This document shows positions 5,496 to 5,903 of a DNA stretch of 5,903 nt, piece after piece (the first letter of the stretch is position 1; each line of letters opens with the position of its first letter). The position numbers and the translations under genes are program-made. Under the pieces are notes generated by a model that did no database searches, was not told the DNA's origin, and saw only the letters and a program-made list of their open reading frames with translations. Location: positions 1 through 5,903 of the forward strand of contig CAMOIA010000103.1 of NCBI GenBank assembly GCA_946615785.1, given 5' to 3'. The DNA comes from an uncultured Clostridia bacterium (GTDB taxonomy: Bacteria; Bacillota; Clostridia; Christensenellales; Aristaeellaceae).

Positions 5496-5903
5496 GCTCC
5501 CTCCGCCTCCTTGAAAATTCTTTGCAGCGTTTGAAGGAACGCATCCATTTCCTCTTCTGTGCCGATGGTGATCCTGAGATACTCGCGAATCCCTTCCTGG
5601 TCGAAATGCCTGACCAGAATACCGTTTTCTTTCAGACGCGCGTAGAGCCATTTTCCGTGATGCGCCGCAGTGCTTGCGAACAGGAAATTCGTGCTTGAAG
5701 GCAGCACCGTAAAGCCAAGCGCGCGAAGGTCCGCGGCCGTGCGCTCCCGCTGCCTTGTAATCCGGGAGCACATCTCCCTGTAATAGCCTTCCTCATCAAG
5801 CGCCGCAATGCCGCAAAGGGCCGTCATGCTGTTGACATTATAGGGATTCACGGCATTCTTGACGCGGTTCAGCCCCGCCAGCAGGTTTTCGGTGGTAACG
5901 GTG
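5492..5903 (-). CDS. hisC: Histidinol-phosphate aminotransferase, C-terminal part (5' end outside window)
   Basis: HisC is a PLP-dependent class I/II aminotransferase that converts imidazole acetol phosphate to histidinol phosphate with glutamate. Only the last 136 codons are inside the window; the frame is open to base 5902 and the PLP lysine lies upstream. The visible part begins just before LNRVKNAVNPYNVNSMTAL, the typical region following the PLP domain. It continues with SSTNFLFA, the GILVRHF strand of the small domain, and YLRITIGTEEEM, where the arginine is the family's substrate carboxylate ligand. The GTG at 5851 is an internal valine (NAVNPYN), not a start. The stop overlaps the hisB start. 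Position next to hisB supports hisC over other aminotransferases of this fold. hisG and hisD would be expected further upstream. Confidence 0.95.
   Translation of the reverse strand, partial: TVTTENLLAGLNRVKNAVNPYNVNSMTALCGIAALDEEGYYREMCSRITRQRERTAADLRALGFTVLPSSTNFLFASTAAHHGKWLYARLKENGILVRHFDQEGIREYLRITIGTEEEMDAFLQTLQRIFKEAEGA

Noticed and set aside
4980..5534. Plus-strand open frame of 184 codons opposite hisB
   Set aside because: It is a shadow of GC-rich codon positions over a verified hisB, with no recognisable domain.
5496..5771. N-terminal extension of the HisB frame by 92 codons
   Set aside because: It runs entirely over hisC in another frame, has no HisB-like motif and low-complexity Arg/Gly/His content, and the ATG at 5495 has a good ribosome site and an ATGA overlap with hisC.

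Overview
The window holds the distal half of a histidine biosynthesis operon on the minus strand, a proline biosynthesis gene attached to its end, and the 3' part of an unrelated gene converging from the plus strand. The sequence suggests a moderately GC-rich member of the Clostridia (Bacillota). The reasons are the strong purine-rich Shine-Dalgarno sites, the fused hisIE gene, a small monofunctional HisB, the gene order hisC-hisB-hisH-hisA-hisF-hisIE, and a DUF4340 protein of the type common in gut and anaerobic Clostridia. This is inference from protein style and layout; no taxonomic marker gene is present.

Layout in plus coordinates. Positions 1-1283 (+) are the C-terminal 426 codons of a DUF4340-type protein. 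Its TGA stop (1281-1283) directly abuts the stop codon of proC (1284-2066, minus), with no base between the genes. A nested inverted repeat, A-rich on one side and T-rich on the other, is centred on the two stops and could be a bidirectional terminator. Positions 2067-2153 are the only real intercistronic gap. It is full of secondary structure and also encodes a possible 25-27 codon micro-ORF whose stop overlaps the proC start as ATGA. From 2154 to 5903, all on the minus strand, come hisIE, hisF, hisA, hisH, hisB and the C-terminal part of hisC, packed with overlaps of 4-11 bases or gaps of a few bases.

How the genes work together: HisI and HisE (fused) hydrolyse and open phosphoribosyl-ATP, HisA isomerises the product (ProFAR to PRFAR), HisH and HisF form the glutamine-dependent synthase yielding imidazole glycerol phosphate, HisB dehydrates it, and HisC transaminates the product. 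hisG and hisD are expected upstream of hisC, beyond position 5903, but are not visible. ProC catalyses the last step of proline synthesis and appears to be co-transcribed with the his genes.

All the his enzymes and ProC are full length where complete, with their catalytic residues in place, so this is mostly ordinary housekeeping DNA. The points worth a second look are at the edges: the hisIE-proC gap, the shared terminator-like dyad, and the fact that every stop codon is TGA. I see no new defence, mobile or secretion system, and no tRNA, rRNA, CRISPR array or insertion sequence.
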